Positions 12,901 through 21,449 of a stretch of DNA of 64,000 bases are shown piece by piece. How positions within the stretch are numbered: position 1 is the stretch's first letter; each line of letters begins with the position of its first letter. The notes beneath the pieces were generated by a model that worked only from the letters and a program-made list of their open reading frames with translations, was not told the origin of the DNA and searched no databases. Source of the DNA: Pogonophryne albipinna (lineage: Eukaryota; Chordata; Actinopteri; Perciformes; Artedidraconidae); NCBI GenBank assembly GCA_028583405.1, contig CM053256.1, positions 23,099,325 through 23,163,324 of the forward strand, written 5' to 3'. A program made the position numbers and the translations under genes.

Positions 12901-15900
12901 GGTAGCTGGTTGTGTGGTTGTGATAGTCAATGTGTGAAAAGTCCAGGGGCCTCATTTATAAACGGTGCGTACGCCAGTTTCTACGCAATGTTTGCGATTG
13001 ATAAAATACTAACTTGACGGGAACATTTGCGGTCCTCCACGCAAACTCTAACCCATGCGTACGCACTAAGCACAAAAACGGGAGAGACGAGAAACTGCGA
13101 CACCGTTGGCAGAAGGAAGAATGGAGAGAAATATGTGGAAATAATACCATAAACAAAATGTTACCTCTCATTTATCATATATGAAGAATTCATTTTCAAA
13201 CATTGATTAAAGCTGATCTTAAAATGATTAAACAAACGCCTGTTTGAGACTCCTCAGTGCACACACACACATAACTTGGAGAAATAAATAAATACGTAAA
13301 TGTTATTGATCACCCCTCCATTATGTTCTCTTGTTAAGAAATGTATTCTCATAAATGATGCGGTAAACAGAAGGACAGAATTAATTTAAACTGACGCCGT
13401 TTTGCATTTCTATAGGTTGTAGAGATATGAGCATGGTTTTATATACTATCATGTTTAATCATGTTTTATGCCGTTCGCCAAGACTTGATAAGTCGCTCGT
13501 AAAACACAGGAGGTGTGGAAACTAAGAACACCATATGTGGTAATTGTACAGCTAATATAACACAACACATTAGTTGCATTTCCTTTAACTGGTGGATTAT
13601 GGATATATAGTTGCTGATCGACAGCTGGAACACAAACCACCAAATACAAAACAATAATTCAGATCGAGTCGCCATGACTCCACTCCGGAGGGATTCCCCG
13701 ATCATTTCTTACAGTTTCTCATCAAGGAGGTGTCTCCTGTCCCCGGTACAAACACACTGCCTGAGGAAGGTTAGGCTGTGTGTATTTTTTTTGTCATTAA
13801 CCTTATTCGGACCACTTGCTTAGACCATGCTGCTACTCTTGTCAAACTGCATCCGCCAAACAATATGATTTATCTCGACCTCCCCAAAATAACCAAAATC
13901 TTGCACGGTGTGAGATGTCTTTTTTAGCTGTTCTGTCGTCATTTCCTGCGATCTTCTTCATAAAGTCAGTCAGAATGAATGAATGAATGGGCGTTTCTTT
14001 TACTATTTATAGGCAAATATGGGCGTTCGATGAAGCCGCAAAAGCTGCGCCGCATTTCGGGTTGATTGTGATTTATAAAAAGGGAAACCAGCGTAGGAAG
14101 TGCCGTACACAAGTCCTACACCGGTACGCGGTGTTTTACGAATCGGAAAATGTCTGCGCGTATTTATTTGCTTTGTCCTACGTAAGCAACCTTCCCACGT
14201 GAATCCTACGCAAGGCTTTATAAATGAGGCCCCAGGTACATATTATATTTCCAAATGTCTTGGTAATTCTTCTCAGAATTGTTCTATTAAATAAAGAGTT
14301 GCTATATAATGGGAGCAAAACTATTTCCTCTTGGTCCAATTTCCTCCAACTTACTTCATCGGAACAAAGAGTGACATTACATTTTATATTACACAAGTGT
14401 TTATGTCACGTCACTTACAGAGCGCAGTGCTTCAAAGCAATTGGAGCATTTTAAATATCAACGCCTGCTGAAAACTTCTCGTTTGAAGGTACCTTGGACC
14501 TAAACGGTAGTCGTTTCTCAACATGTCTGCTACTCTGGAGAAAATCACTAAGAATACCCACTACAGCAAGGATGTTGCTACCTGCTTTAGTTTGCCTCTT
14601 TTCTTATAATGAAATAAAACCATCGATGAGATGATAAAGCTTAACTGTAAATCACACTTCACTAAGGCTAAACATTTCAGTACTCTGTCAGAACTGTGAT
14701 TATCTTTCCCTGCAAAACACAGGTTTGCATTATCTTGAAAATAACCAAACTCTCTGTATTGTATAAAGTTGTCTTTTTCCTCCAGCTCAAATTGAATTAT
14801 TTTTAAAAGGAGAATATTAAGAACAGGTGTAATGAAGATATAGTATGTGCACGAAAAACCCTTGCAAAATGTGTGTACCCCTCTCTACGCTAACTAAGAG
14901 ATGCCTTGCATAACTTAAGGACTCCATAAGCCCAGAAGTCGTGACGAGGGACTCTCTGGCCACAGCACTCCAATCAATAAGCTGTCTACTGAGGCACGCC
15001 CGGGAGAAGACTACAGACAGATTATGCAGTCCACCACTGATCACTTGGCCCAGTCAAATATCCTCCTCCAGTCTTAGAGCGGCAGGCTCCCCAATACAAA
15101 AGACGTGCAGGGAATGGAATAGGCACTGACATAAGCTTTTCACATTTAATTTCTTCTAAGTGTTCTTTTCCTCTTCTATGCAAGCATTGGCATTTTGAGA
15201 AATTAAAGAAATATGGCAAACATAATGTGTTCTTTTTTAATATGTCAGAGAAATGCCTTAAGCCAGTACACAAAATGGGGGTCATACAATACTATAGACT
15301 ATCTGTTAAGGCATGCAGTCGTCAGCCAAACATCACTATTAAAAAAGTGAACTGTTGTTGAACGACAATGATAAAAACTTACCAAGACGCGGAAGAAGTA
15401 GAGGTACTCTGCAGCGCCGGAGTAGTTTCCACACTCGTACTGGAATTTGGCGTATCTGTACAGCGTGTCCAAGTACTCCTGACGAAACTTCAAGTGGAAT
15501 AGGAGAGTATCAATATCACAAACACAGGAAATGGGAAAAGTTGTCAGACCAAGTATACAATACATCTTTTTTTAAATAGGCCATTGGGCTGTGTAATTTC
15601 ATGCAGCTGTGGTGCCTAAGGACATCCCAGTTGTGTGTCATATATTTGTTGTACCAGGGTAAAGATGTTGCAGTTAGTGCTAAAACGCTATGTCAATTTT
15701 AAACTGAAAAATAAAGGCTTACTATTTTGAAATTTGATTCAAATATTTTCTTATTCCACCCTCTCAAATGAGATCATTTCCTTCATTTCTTTAAATAAAG
15801 GTTACTCTCAACTAAATATTTAGAGGTATTCAGACTTTTGGTCAAACAAAACATTTAAAGACTACACGTGATTTAGTAAAACTGTGAAGACTGTTTTGTG

Positions 15901-18900
15901 ATTGATTGAAAATCAGTCAGTAGTTTCAGCCTTAGTTGCCATTGTAAAAATATTACTTCTCAAACATCTGGGCTACATCAGATATATTTTAGATCATAAC
16001 TAAAGTGCAAAACTTTTTTTTTTTTCATTTATATTTGTAGCACTAACGTTTTTTTTTCTGGATGTTGTGGCACACCACTTCCAAATGAATGTCGAGTAAA
16101 CACTGCTACAGCGTGTCAGTGGTATTTCTCCCTGAATGGCTAGATGATATTTCACTTTTGTGAAAAACTGGCACAAAGTGGTCACGCAAACTGAATTAGA
16201 AAACGCATATGTACATATTTAGGGCTATCCTTTCAGGCCTACTATATTTAACTGTCCTTCCTGCTGTCCAGTATCTTACTGCACTGACGTCAGGCCATTC
16301 ACTAAAGATTCAGTGTAACGCCCAAGCCTTTCCCACAGCGTGAGGTGCACTGAGGACAGCCTGCAGGTCAGCGGGATACCGGAGTGGGAGGGGACCGACG
16401 GAGGGGAGGGGAGGAAGCCAAACATCACGGTAAATATAGAACCTCCATCATTCTTGCGGCTCCGTCCACGGGTCCCGAGCTCCTCCGTTTATTCTTGACG
16501 ATTCACCACAGAATGTAAATGTCCGCAGGATTTGTGCAAGCCATACAAACCCCGAAAATGAGTTGAGGGTTTTGGGAAGTAACTCTGCATTTCCCTGCTC
16601 GCCCTGCCCCTCCCACATCGCCCCCCTTGAAACAACCGTGGGTTCAAACAACAGCCATGGGAAATGCAGTGGAGAAGTGAGATGTCAGCAGATTGGGCCA
16701 ACTTACGTTATGTTTCTCTGCCAAATAGTCAAAGAGCATTCGTCCATCTCTGCAAGAAAAAAGAAAAAAGAAAGACAGTTCCTGGAGTTAGAGGCCGTTT
16801 AGCTTGAATCGCCGTTTGGCTGACATCCTGGTGTTTGGAGTCCACAACCAGGTACATTTTTCCACTTCTGGTCAAAATCAAGAGATGTTTTTAGATGAAC
16901 ACCATTTCACTTTTAAAACAGAGTGATGGGCTGTTTATTACATTTGGTTTGGTTACTATGGAGACATGTCTAGGTCTGGAAATGGAATACAGATGTTTCA
17001 GTACTGCCCAGTCAAAATAAAAAAAGGTATACATTTTCTCTTATTGTGTGCAGTAGAGAAGTTCCCTATGGAGGGGATTTAGGGATTTTAGCCTTTGCAG
17101 ACCATTTACATGCACACAAACCTACATAACACAACACAGGAAAGGGAAAACACCTAAAAGCATAATAGGGCCTCTTTAAATAAACATATGAAAGGTGCGC
17201 AGTGGTTTTTGTCCCATGTCTATTTTAGCAAGATATTTCAGCAAAGTTGCAGAAAAGATAAAGCTTTATTAATACAATGAATATTATTATGGTATTTGAT
17301 GGCAGTGCAATATTGTTTTCAACTTGTAAAAAAAAAAAAGAAGTCAAATAGCGCAAAGCTTTCAAGACAAAAAGTCTTGAAAACAGATAGATGTTATCTC
17401 TACCCAAAATCACAACATGTTTTTATCCATGAAAATATTATGCTTCAACCCATATTTGTTCGTTTAGCCTTTCAACAACATTTGAACCACTTTTCCACTG
17501 ACGAGTTGAAGTGATTCAGGAAAGTTAATTTAATAAAAAAAGGATTGTTTTGTCTTTTTAATTGAGTTGTAAAATCACAAGATATAAAAAGGAGGGTATT
17601 TCAGGGGTATGTTGTTATAGAAGGATGGTCCAAGTAAGCTCCTTGCTGACTTCCCTGCAGTAGGGAATGTCAACCTGCTGTGCATTGTGGGGACAAGGTT
17701 CGTAATAAATTATCTGAGTCATTGACCACAGCTTTGAAAAATCTATTTTCCTTTCCTTTTTTTTTTATCTGCGATCTATCCCTCCTCTGGGAAACAGAAT
17801 GGGCCACAAAATATTATTCCCACAATGTCTTCAAATTGGAAAAAAAATGAATGAATTTGGCTTTGTGATATTTAGATGAGTCAGCTGCTGGGCTGTTCAA
17901 CAAGTTGCAACAGTTTATAAAATAAAGGTCTGCACAGCATTACTGCCACCTTCTGCAATGAAAAAGTCAGATAGCCATGGGCAGCATGTTGACTCAAAAA
18001 AGCCAAGAGTGGTTTTTAATGCTTTGACAAATCCAAACAGAAGAAAACACAAATCACCCCAATGGTGATCATAATCCGCAGAGTGGGTCTCTGTGATTGA
18101 CGGATTGTTTATAGATATTGTACTAACATGATTTATTTACCATGGCTTGGCTTTGTTTCTGGCTTCAATAGTTCAAATAAAGCCTTCTAAGGCATGCAGG
18201 TCTATTAACTAACTGTTCAATAAAAGTACTTGGAGCATTAAGTCCTTTTACCATCTAAAAGGCTTTGAGTGTATTTGACAACATTCATTGGGGTTCAAAT
18301 AGCAACCCTTTTCTCATTTGCATCATTGTATGATCCTCTAATGCTGAAATTATGTTTAAAACAAGCCACTGCATTAAGTATAATTGAGCTTATAATGGTG
18401 AAATTAAACCCGTTGCATGTCCTTCAGCTTTAGAGAGAATTCTTCATTGAACCCAGATGAGTTTCCTATTGTTTAACAAATGCAAGGGAATGAAGAAAAA
18501 CCAATGCATAACTTAAGACATGATTCCTCATTCAAAAAGGAGGTTTAGTTCCTTTATGTATCCTGACAGCAAACTAACAATAACATACACATTTGTTAAG
18601 TCAATGTTGCTTTTACAAGGCTTCAAATCTCACAAAACATTTCATACAAATCTGTGTCTTAAATAAACACATATCCACAGCCAAACTAAAACTAAATAAC
18701 TAAATGGTATAAACTGAAAAGAGCTGAAAATGGCAAATGCTTTTGATTAACTGTACACACTAGCCAAGAAACAAAAGAAAGGATGAAGACCGAATGTGAC
18801 CGCACTATTTTAATCACTGTAGACGACCATACAGTCTTAATAAGGCTAACCACAACGTCTTGCATCTGCCTTTTCTCACAAAAACCCTGAAAAGACTCAA

Positions 18901-20969
18901 TACATATTTCATTGAATATGCAGTTCCATGGACTTTATGAAAACCCTCTAGAATTATGCTATGCAGTCTAGCAATTCAAATAACAGGTTTTAGAATCACG
19001 AAATGTAAGACCATAAAATAGAATTTACAACATCACTAATGGTGCGTTCACACCGAATCAAAGAGCAATGTGGCCTCCGTTACTTGCACGAGTTTGAGCG
19101 CAGCATTATTTCTTAACTCACGCCACTCAAACTAAACGCGCCAGAGAGTGGGCAGGGCTTATCGCCATCTATATACTGGTTTGTATTGAGTTAAACCTAT
19201 ACAAACAATTGCTCAATAACTGCCTTATGATACTGATAGGTAAAACATTGGAATTAATGCATTGTCAAATCATTTGCGTTGGCAGACACAAATGTGCATC
19301 TTTGCAATGACTTTACATGTTATCATAAAGTGCGAACAAATTGGCTTTGAATCTGGTGTGAACGAGCCATAGCTTTACTAAAAAGCTATTTTAGGATATT
19401 GATTAAATAAAGATTAAAAAAAGACACTAGTCTTGATTAAAATATAAAACAGGCTTTACCTGGTGGACTGCATCTGCCTTGTTGTCTCCGGGTCCTCAAA
19501 CATTTTCACAATGGGCTCTGTCTCTGACTGCAGCTGCTTCAGCTGGGCCACCACCTCTGTCCTCTTCTCCTTTAGGGCTGACGCAGAGAAAGTTATTAGC
19601 TACAGCATCACCATATAGTCTGCACTCAAGTACAGAAAACACTGGGAAACATGTTTACTGCTAAATAAATTCTCAATAGAGTGATTGGTGTAGAGCCCTT
19701 TAAGTGTTCTATGAAGCAATGTTAATATGGTTGTGTGTTTGTGTTATTAGTTGATAAATACAGATGTGGAGTGTGTATTAAATTAGCCTAAACACTTACT
19801 TGGGGGTATATCCTTGTCAGAAAAAAGGCTTCTGTACACATCCATGGCGAAGTCCACCATGTTGGTATCACTGAGGAGGTCCAGTTTTCCATGAAGCAGC
19901 TCCTGCTCATTGTAAATCTAATGAACATGGACAGTAGAAAAACAGAGATGAGGAGGGGTGTTTGTGTACAATATTATTATAATATAAAAGTTACAAAAAA
20001 TGGAATACCGGCTAACATTAGTGTAAAGTCACTGCTAGCCACATATGCAAATGTGAGCAACATTGTTAGCTTTCAAGCTAAAGGTTAGCTTAGATGTCTA
20101 ACGATAATGCGAAACAGGCAGTGTCTGCTGGCGCTAATAGTTGTTTATATGTTCCTAAATAGTGTTAATACATGTTTACAGTGTTAAGCGATAAGCCCTA
20201 ATAAGTATGTTACGCTGTTATAGGAAATGAACTACTCTTTTCAGCTTCCAAGGCTCAGCTATGGCTGTTTTATTTCACTGTAAATAAGGAACCTATAGGG
20301 CGGCAACAACAGAGACAGCTAAGTTGCAGAGTGATCATGTGTATGGTTATGAATCACCAAACAGTTGTGTACAACGTATGTACTATGCTATTAACTTAAA
20401 CTCTTAGTTTAACAAAAGGCACAGTTCTAGAATCATCTGAATCTGAAATAGCGCGTGGTTGACGCCACCATTGTAAAGTTAATCACAGTCAATGAAGCAC
20501 TTCCGATACTTTTTTTCAACATAAACAAATATTATTTTCACATGACATATTATATTCATTATTTGTGCTGTATTATTGAATTGTAATACACCGCATACTT
20601 CCATGTTATTGCTAAAGCATCGTTATCCAATTTATTGTGTTCCGTTTTCCTCAACAGTTACTGTTTTTGTCTGTGACGTGTTTTACCACTTTTATTTTGA
20701 AGGCAGAGAGCTGCACTTCCGGCTCCACCCCGGTTAAATGTGGCTTCTTTACACAGCAAGAGAAAACATGACTACCTCTTAGGCGCACATGGCTTTAAAA
20801 CCCGTTCAAACGCCGTTTATAGTTTCGTAAAATAACAAAAAAATGTAACGGAAAGTTTAAGTGATAATAAAGTTCTTACCTCTTTGACAGAAAGGAACTC
20901 TAGCAGAGGAAAAACGAGATGACGGTCCAAAAAGTGGGCAATTTTGGTGGTGAGGTCGTATTCCGCCAT
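821..20969 (-). CDS. eif3e: eif3e, eukaryotic translation initiation factor 3 subunit E (5' nine coding exons; 3' end outside window)
   Basis: The gene encodes subunit e (INT6) of the cytoplasmic eIF3 complex, which binds the 40S ribosome and helps recruit mRNA. Nine exons on the minus strand join in frame, 954 coding bases or residues 1-318: 20880-20969, 19800-19917, 19460-19577, 16707-16749, 15383-15487, 8343-8468, 7910-8034, 2032-2158 and 821-922. Every junction has AG/GT signals. The product begins [20 protein letters not shown] and follows the human protein almost residue for residue. The eIF3e N-terminal domain covers roughly residues 5-135, and the helical part of the PCI domain starts near residue 220. 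The window ends inside the PCI domain, so about 127 residues including the winged helix are missing. Relative to the human protein as I recall it, the exon 2 end carries one extra residue (SDKDIPP). The start codon is the conserved MAEYDLTT start. Family assignment is near certain. Confidence 0.97.
923..2031. other. eif3e intron 8
   Basis: Intronic sequence between exons 9 and 8 with GT-AG ends on the minus strand. I see no repeat ends or coding signal; the 151-codon minus frame at 1011-1466 is AT-rich and unlike a protein. Confidence 0.6.
2032..2158 (-). CDS. eif3e: eif3e coding exon 8 (residues 242-284)
   Basis: The exon encodes [20 protein letters not shown], then [20 protein letters not shown] and QQ, core PCI helices. 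The acceptor is TTTCCAG and the donor GTATTA starts at 2031. Confidence 0.96.
2895..4729. mobile_element. Nested DNA transposon inside the hAT copy
   Basis: This 1.8-kb insert begins CATGGGCGT and ends ACGCCCATG, a perfect 9-bp inverted repeat, with G-rich stretches (GGGGGGGAC) just inside both ends. It is flanked by CCTCTAAC (2887-2894) and CCTCTAAT (4730-4737), a 7/8 match consistent with an 8-bp target duplication and hence hAT-like. No coding frame of note is visible. A start resembling another hAT family (CAGGGGTTCCCAACC at about 3785) and a perfect hairpin (3458-3515) lie inside. Confidence 0.75.
3458..3515. repeat. Perfect 26-bp inverted repeat with 6-nt loop
   Basis: Arms 3458-3483 and 3490-3515 are exact reverse complements around the loop CTGTCA. 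The left arm runs ATGATTCAATGTTGATGAAA then GGGAAA. It lies within the nested element. Transcribed, it would form a stable hairpin of pre-miRNA-like stem size, but expression is unknown. Confidence 0.9.
4811..5041 (-). pseudogene. BED zinc-finger fragment of the hAT transposase
   Basis: The frame contains [20 protein letters not shown] followed by [10 protein letters not shown] and a Leu-Ser-Lys-His region with His-x5-His. This C-x2-C ... H-x5-H arrangement after an EVWxxF motif is the BED DNA-binding finger found at hAT transposase N termini. The frame stops soon after the finger; the catalytic RNase-H-like and dimerisation regions are absent. The likely transposase start is the Met at about 5017. 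Confidence 0.75.
5408..7909. other. Rest of eif3e intron 7, no gene recognised
   Basis: Ordinary intronic sequence. A short stretch at about 6211 (CAGTGGTTC ... CCAGGGGTCC) resembles the degraded end of a Charlie-type hAT element. A 73-codon plus-strand frame at 6626-6847 matches nothing I recognise and lacks splice or start support. Confidence 0.6.
7910..8034 (-). CDS. eif3e: eif3e coding exon 7 (residues 201-242)
   Basis: The exon encodes [20 protein letters not shown], then [20 protein letters not shown] and PQ, the beginning of the PCI helical region. It ends two bases into a Gln codon at the donor GTAAGT; exon 8 supplies the final G. Confidence 0.96.
8343..8468 (-). CDS. eif3e: eif3e coding exon 6 (residues 159-200)
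   Basis: The exon encodes [20 protein letters not shown], then [22 protein letters not shown] in two runs of helices leading into the PCI domain. It has 42 codons and phase 0 at both ends. The acceptor is AAAG and the donor is GTAAAT. Confidence 0.96.
8692..9735 (-). mobile_element. Internally deleted hAT transposon in eif3e intron 5
   Basis: Inverted ends TAGGGATGGGAA and TTCCCATCCCTA bound a 1.04-kb element. Flanks CTTACTAT (8684-8691) and CTTAATAT (9736-9743) agree at 7 of 8 bases, as expected of an aged hAT target duplication. On the minus strand a transposase start [14 protein letters not shown] lies at 9094-9053, just before a splice-donor-like GTTAGTGAG. A C-terminal dimerisation segment [20 protein letters not shown] lies at about 8993-8933. 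The middle of the transposase is gone, so this is a deletion derivative of an autonomous hAT. Confidence 0.88.
8900..9094 (-). pseudogene. hAT transposase remnant (BED start plus hAT C-terminal dimerisation motif)
   Basis: Two diagnostic pieces of one transposase are joined by deletion. The N-terminal [14 protein letters not shown] is typical of BED-finger hAT proteins. The segment around [15 protein letters not shown] is the hallmark of the hAT dimerisation domain. Zinc ligands and catalytic Asp/Glu residues are missing. No intact frame joins the two. Confidence 0.8.
9736..12946. other. Middle of eif3e intron 5
   Basis: Mostly unremarkable intron. It includes a partial MITE (about 10170-10360), a tandem duplication of a 27-bp unit around CTCTGTGCCAYGATGGTTCA at 10707-10759, and an impure CA tract at about 11360-11395. 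No coding exon is seen. Confidence 0.6.
10170..10360 (+). mobile_element. Partial copy of the GGGGCCCTATT-ended MITE family (right half)
   Basis: The segment carries the family's internal signature: GTGATGTCACTATGTTA, a stretch ending AAGTAAACAAATGAGTCCAA, then GGCAGGGTGGGGAGTGTGTG, and GCCTTTGCAGACCATTTACA. The terminal GGGCCCC is missing. The same blocks recur at 17058, 26440 and, inverted, at 61960. Confidence 0.75.
12947..14232. mobile_element. PIF/Harbinger-type DNA transposon, non-autonomous
   Basis: The ends GGGCCTCATTTATAAA and TTTATAAATGAGGCCC are perfect inverted repeats, flanked by the trinucleotide CAG at 12944-12946 and 14233-14235. A 3-bp CWG duplication fits fish Harbinger elements. 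The subterminal regions are rich in ACGC/GCGT. Several short frames inside look decayed and I do not recognise a transposase. Length is 1286 bp. Confidence 0.85.
14236..15382. other. 5' part of eif3e intron 5
   Basis: Intronic sequence between the Harbinger-type element and exon 5 (which lies to the right because the gene is on the minus strand). No repeat ends, RNA gene or exon recognised. Confidence 0.55.
15383..15487 (-). CDS. eif3e: eif3e coding exon 5 (residues 124-158)
   Basis: The exon encodes [20 protein letters not shown], then [15 protein letters not shown], identical to the human stretch as I recall it. It is exactly 35 codons and in phase 0 at both ends (acceptor GAAG, donor GTAAGT). 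Confidence 0.97.
15488..16706. other. eif3e intron 4
   Basis: A GT-AG intron on the minus strand. It has a G-rich patch (GGAGGGGAGGGGAGGAAG at about 16400) able to form a G-quadruplex, and T-runs near 16014. No gene seen. Confidence 0.55.
16707..16749 (-). CDS. eif3e: eif3e coding exon 4, 43-bp exon (residues 109-123)
   Basis: This short exon completes the split Arg codon and encodes [14 protein letters not shown]. The acceptor TTGCAG precedes it and the donor GTAAGT follows it. It is too short to stand out as an open reading frame but is essential to keep the frame between exons 3 and 5. Confidence 0.95.
16750..19038. other. eif3e intron 3, left part
   Basis: Apart from the MITE fragment near 17.1 kb this is AT-rich intronic sequence without coding or RNA signals that I can recognise. 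Confidence 0.55.
17058..17179 (+). mobile_element. Partial copy of the GGGGCCCTATT-ended MITE family (right end)
   Basis: The blocks GCCTTTGCAGACCATTTACA and ACACAGGAAAGGGAAAA are followed by AATAGGGCCTCTTTAA, the right end of the family also seen at 26660 and 57183. The left half is absent. Confidence 0.78.
19039..19370. mobile_element. 332-bp MITE in eif3e intron 3
   Basis: Ends ATGGTGCGTTCACACC and GGTGTGAACGAGCCAT pair as a 16-bp inverted repeat with two mismatches, and the similarity continues inward (GAATCAAAG / CTTTGAATC). No coding capacity. Flanks TAA and TAG hint at a 2-3-bp target duplication, but the superfamily is uncertain. Confidence 0.75.
19460..19577 (-). CDS. eif3e: eif3e coding exon 3 (residues 70-109)
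   Basis: The exon encodes [20 protein letters not shown], then [20 protein letters not shown], conserved in the animal protein. The acceptor is CAG before 19577 and the donor GTAAAG starts at 19459. It ends with two bases of an Arg codon. Confidence 0.96.
19800..19917 (-). CDS. eif3e: eif3e coding exon 2 (residues 31-70)
   Basis: The exon encodes [20 protein letters not shown] followed by [19 protein letters not shown]. The acceptor AG is at 19918-19919 and the donor GTAAGTG starts at 19799. It ends after the first base of the next codon (ACC, Thr). Confidence 0.96.
19918..20879. other. eif3e intron 1
   Basis: Intron between coding exons 1 and 2. It contains no repeat or gene that I recognise. 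Being the first intron of a housekeeping gene it may hold regulatory sites, but none is demonstrated here. Confidence 0.55.
20880..20969 (-). CDS. eif3e: eif3e coding exon 1 (residues 1-30)
   Basis: The exon opens with ATG at 20969 and encodes [20 protein letters not shown], then [10 protein letters not shown], the start of the eIF3e N-terminal domain. The donor GTAAG begins at 20879 and the exon ends on a codon boundary. Confidence 0.97.
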
Positions 20970-20988
20970 CTTTGCTCCGGTGAAAAGG
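20963..20988 (-). promoter_or_regulatory. eif3e: eif3e start region: YY1-like motif over the ATG and a TOP-like pyrimidine tract
   Basis: On the minus strand AAGATGGCGG (20972-20963) overlaps the start codon and fits the YY1 consensus common at housekeeping promoters. Just upstream, CCTTTTC (20988-20982) is a candidate 5' terminal oligopyrimidine start, which would give a 5' UTR under 20 nt. TOP control is known for several eIF3 subunit mRNAs. The transcription start itself is inferred, not seen. Confidence 0.45.
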
Positions 20989-21449
20989 AAACGGATGTAT
21001 GTCACTACTGGGTTAAGGCGGCACTGACCAATTAGCGACATTCTCACAATCTCATCAAGAAATACAGTAAAACAAGACTTATGATGCTGCTATGAAACAT
21101 GCAATACAATAAAAAAGAAAAATATTTGTTTCTTTATGAAAAACACTGTTTACTATTATTAATAATAAATCCTTTGTTTCTATGACAAGCAGGTCAGTTA
21201 AGTGTTTAAGATAACAAATTCAATGACAGTAAATATCCAGCTCTCTGTTATAGAGAATTGGTGTACGTTTCACCGAGAACTAACCTTTCCTTCTTGAGCA
21301 TGAATGGAAATATCTTCTTATTTGTTTTGCTTCATGGTTTCTCAGACGGACACATGACTTGCAGACCTTTCAAAATTCCTATAATTTCCTTGTTGACAAA
21401 GTGAAACAATTCATTTATCGAATCAAATGCAATTGAAGGTTTAGTTACA

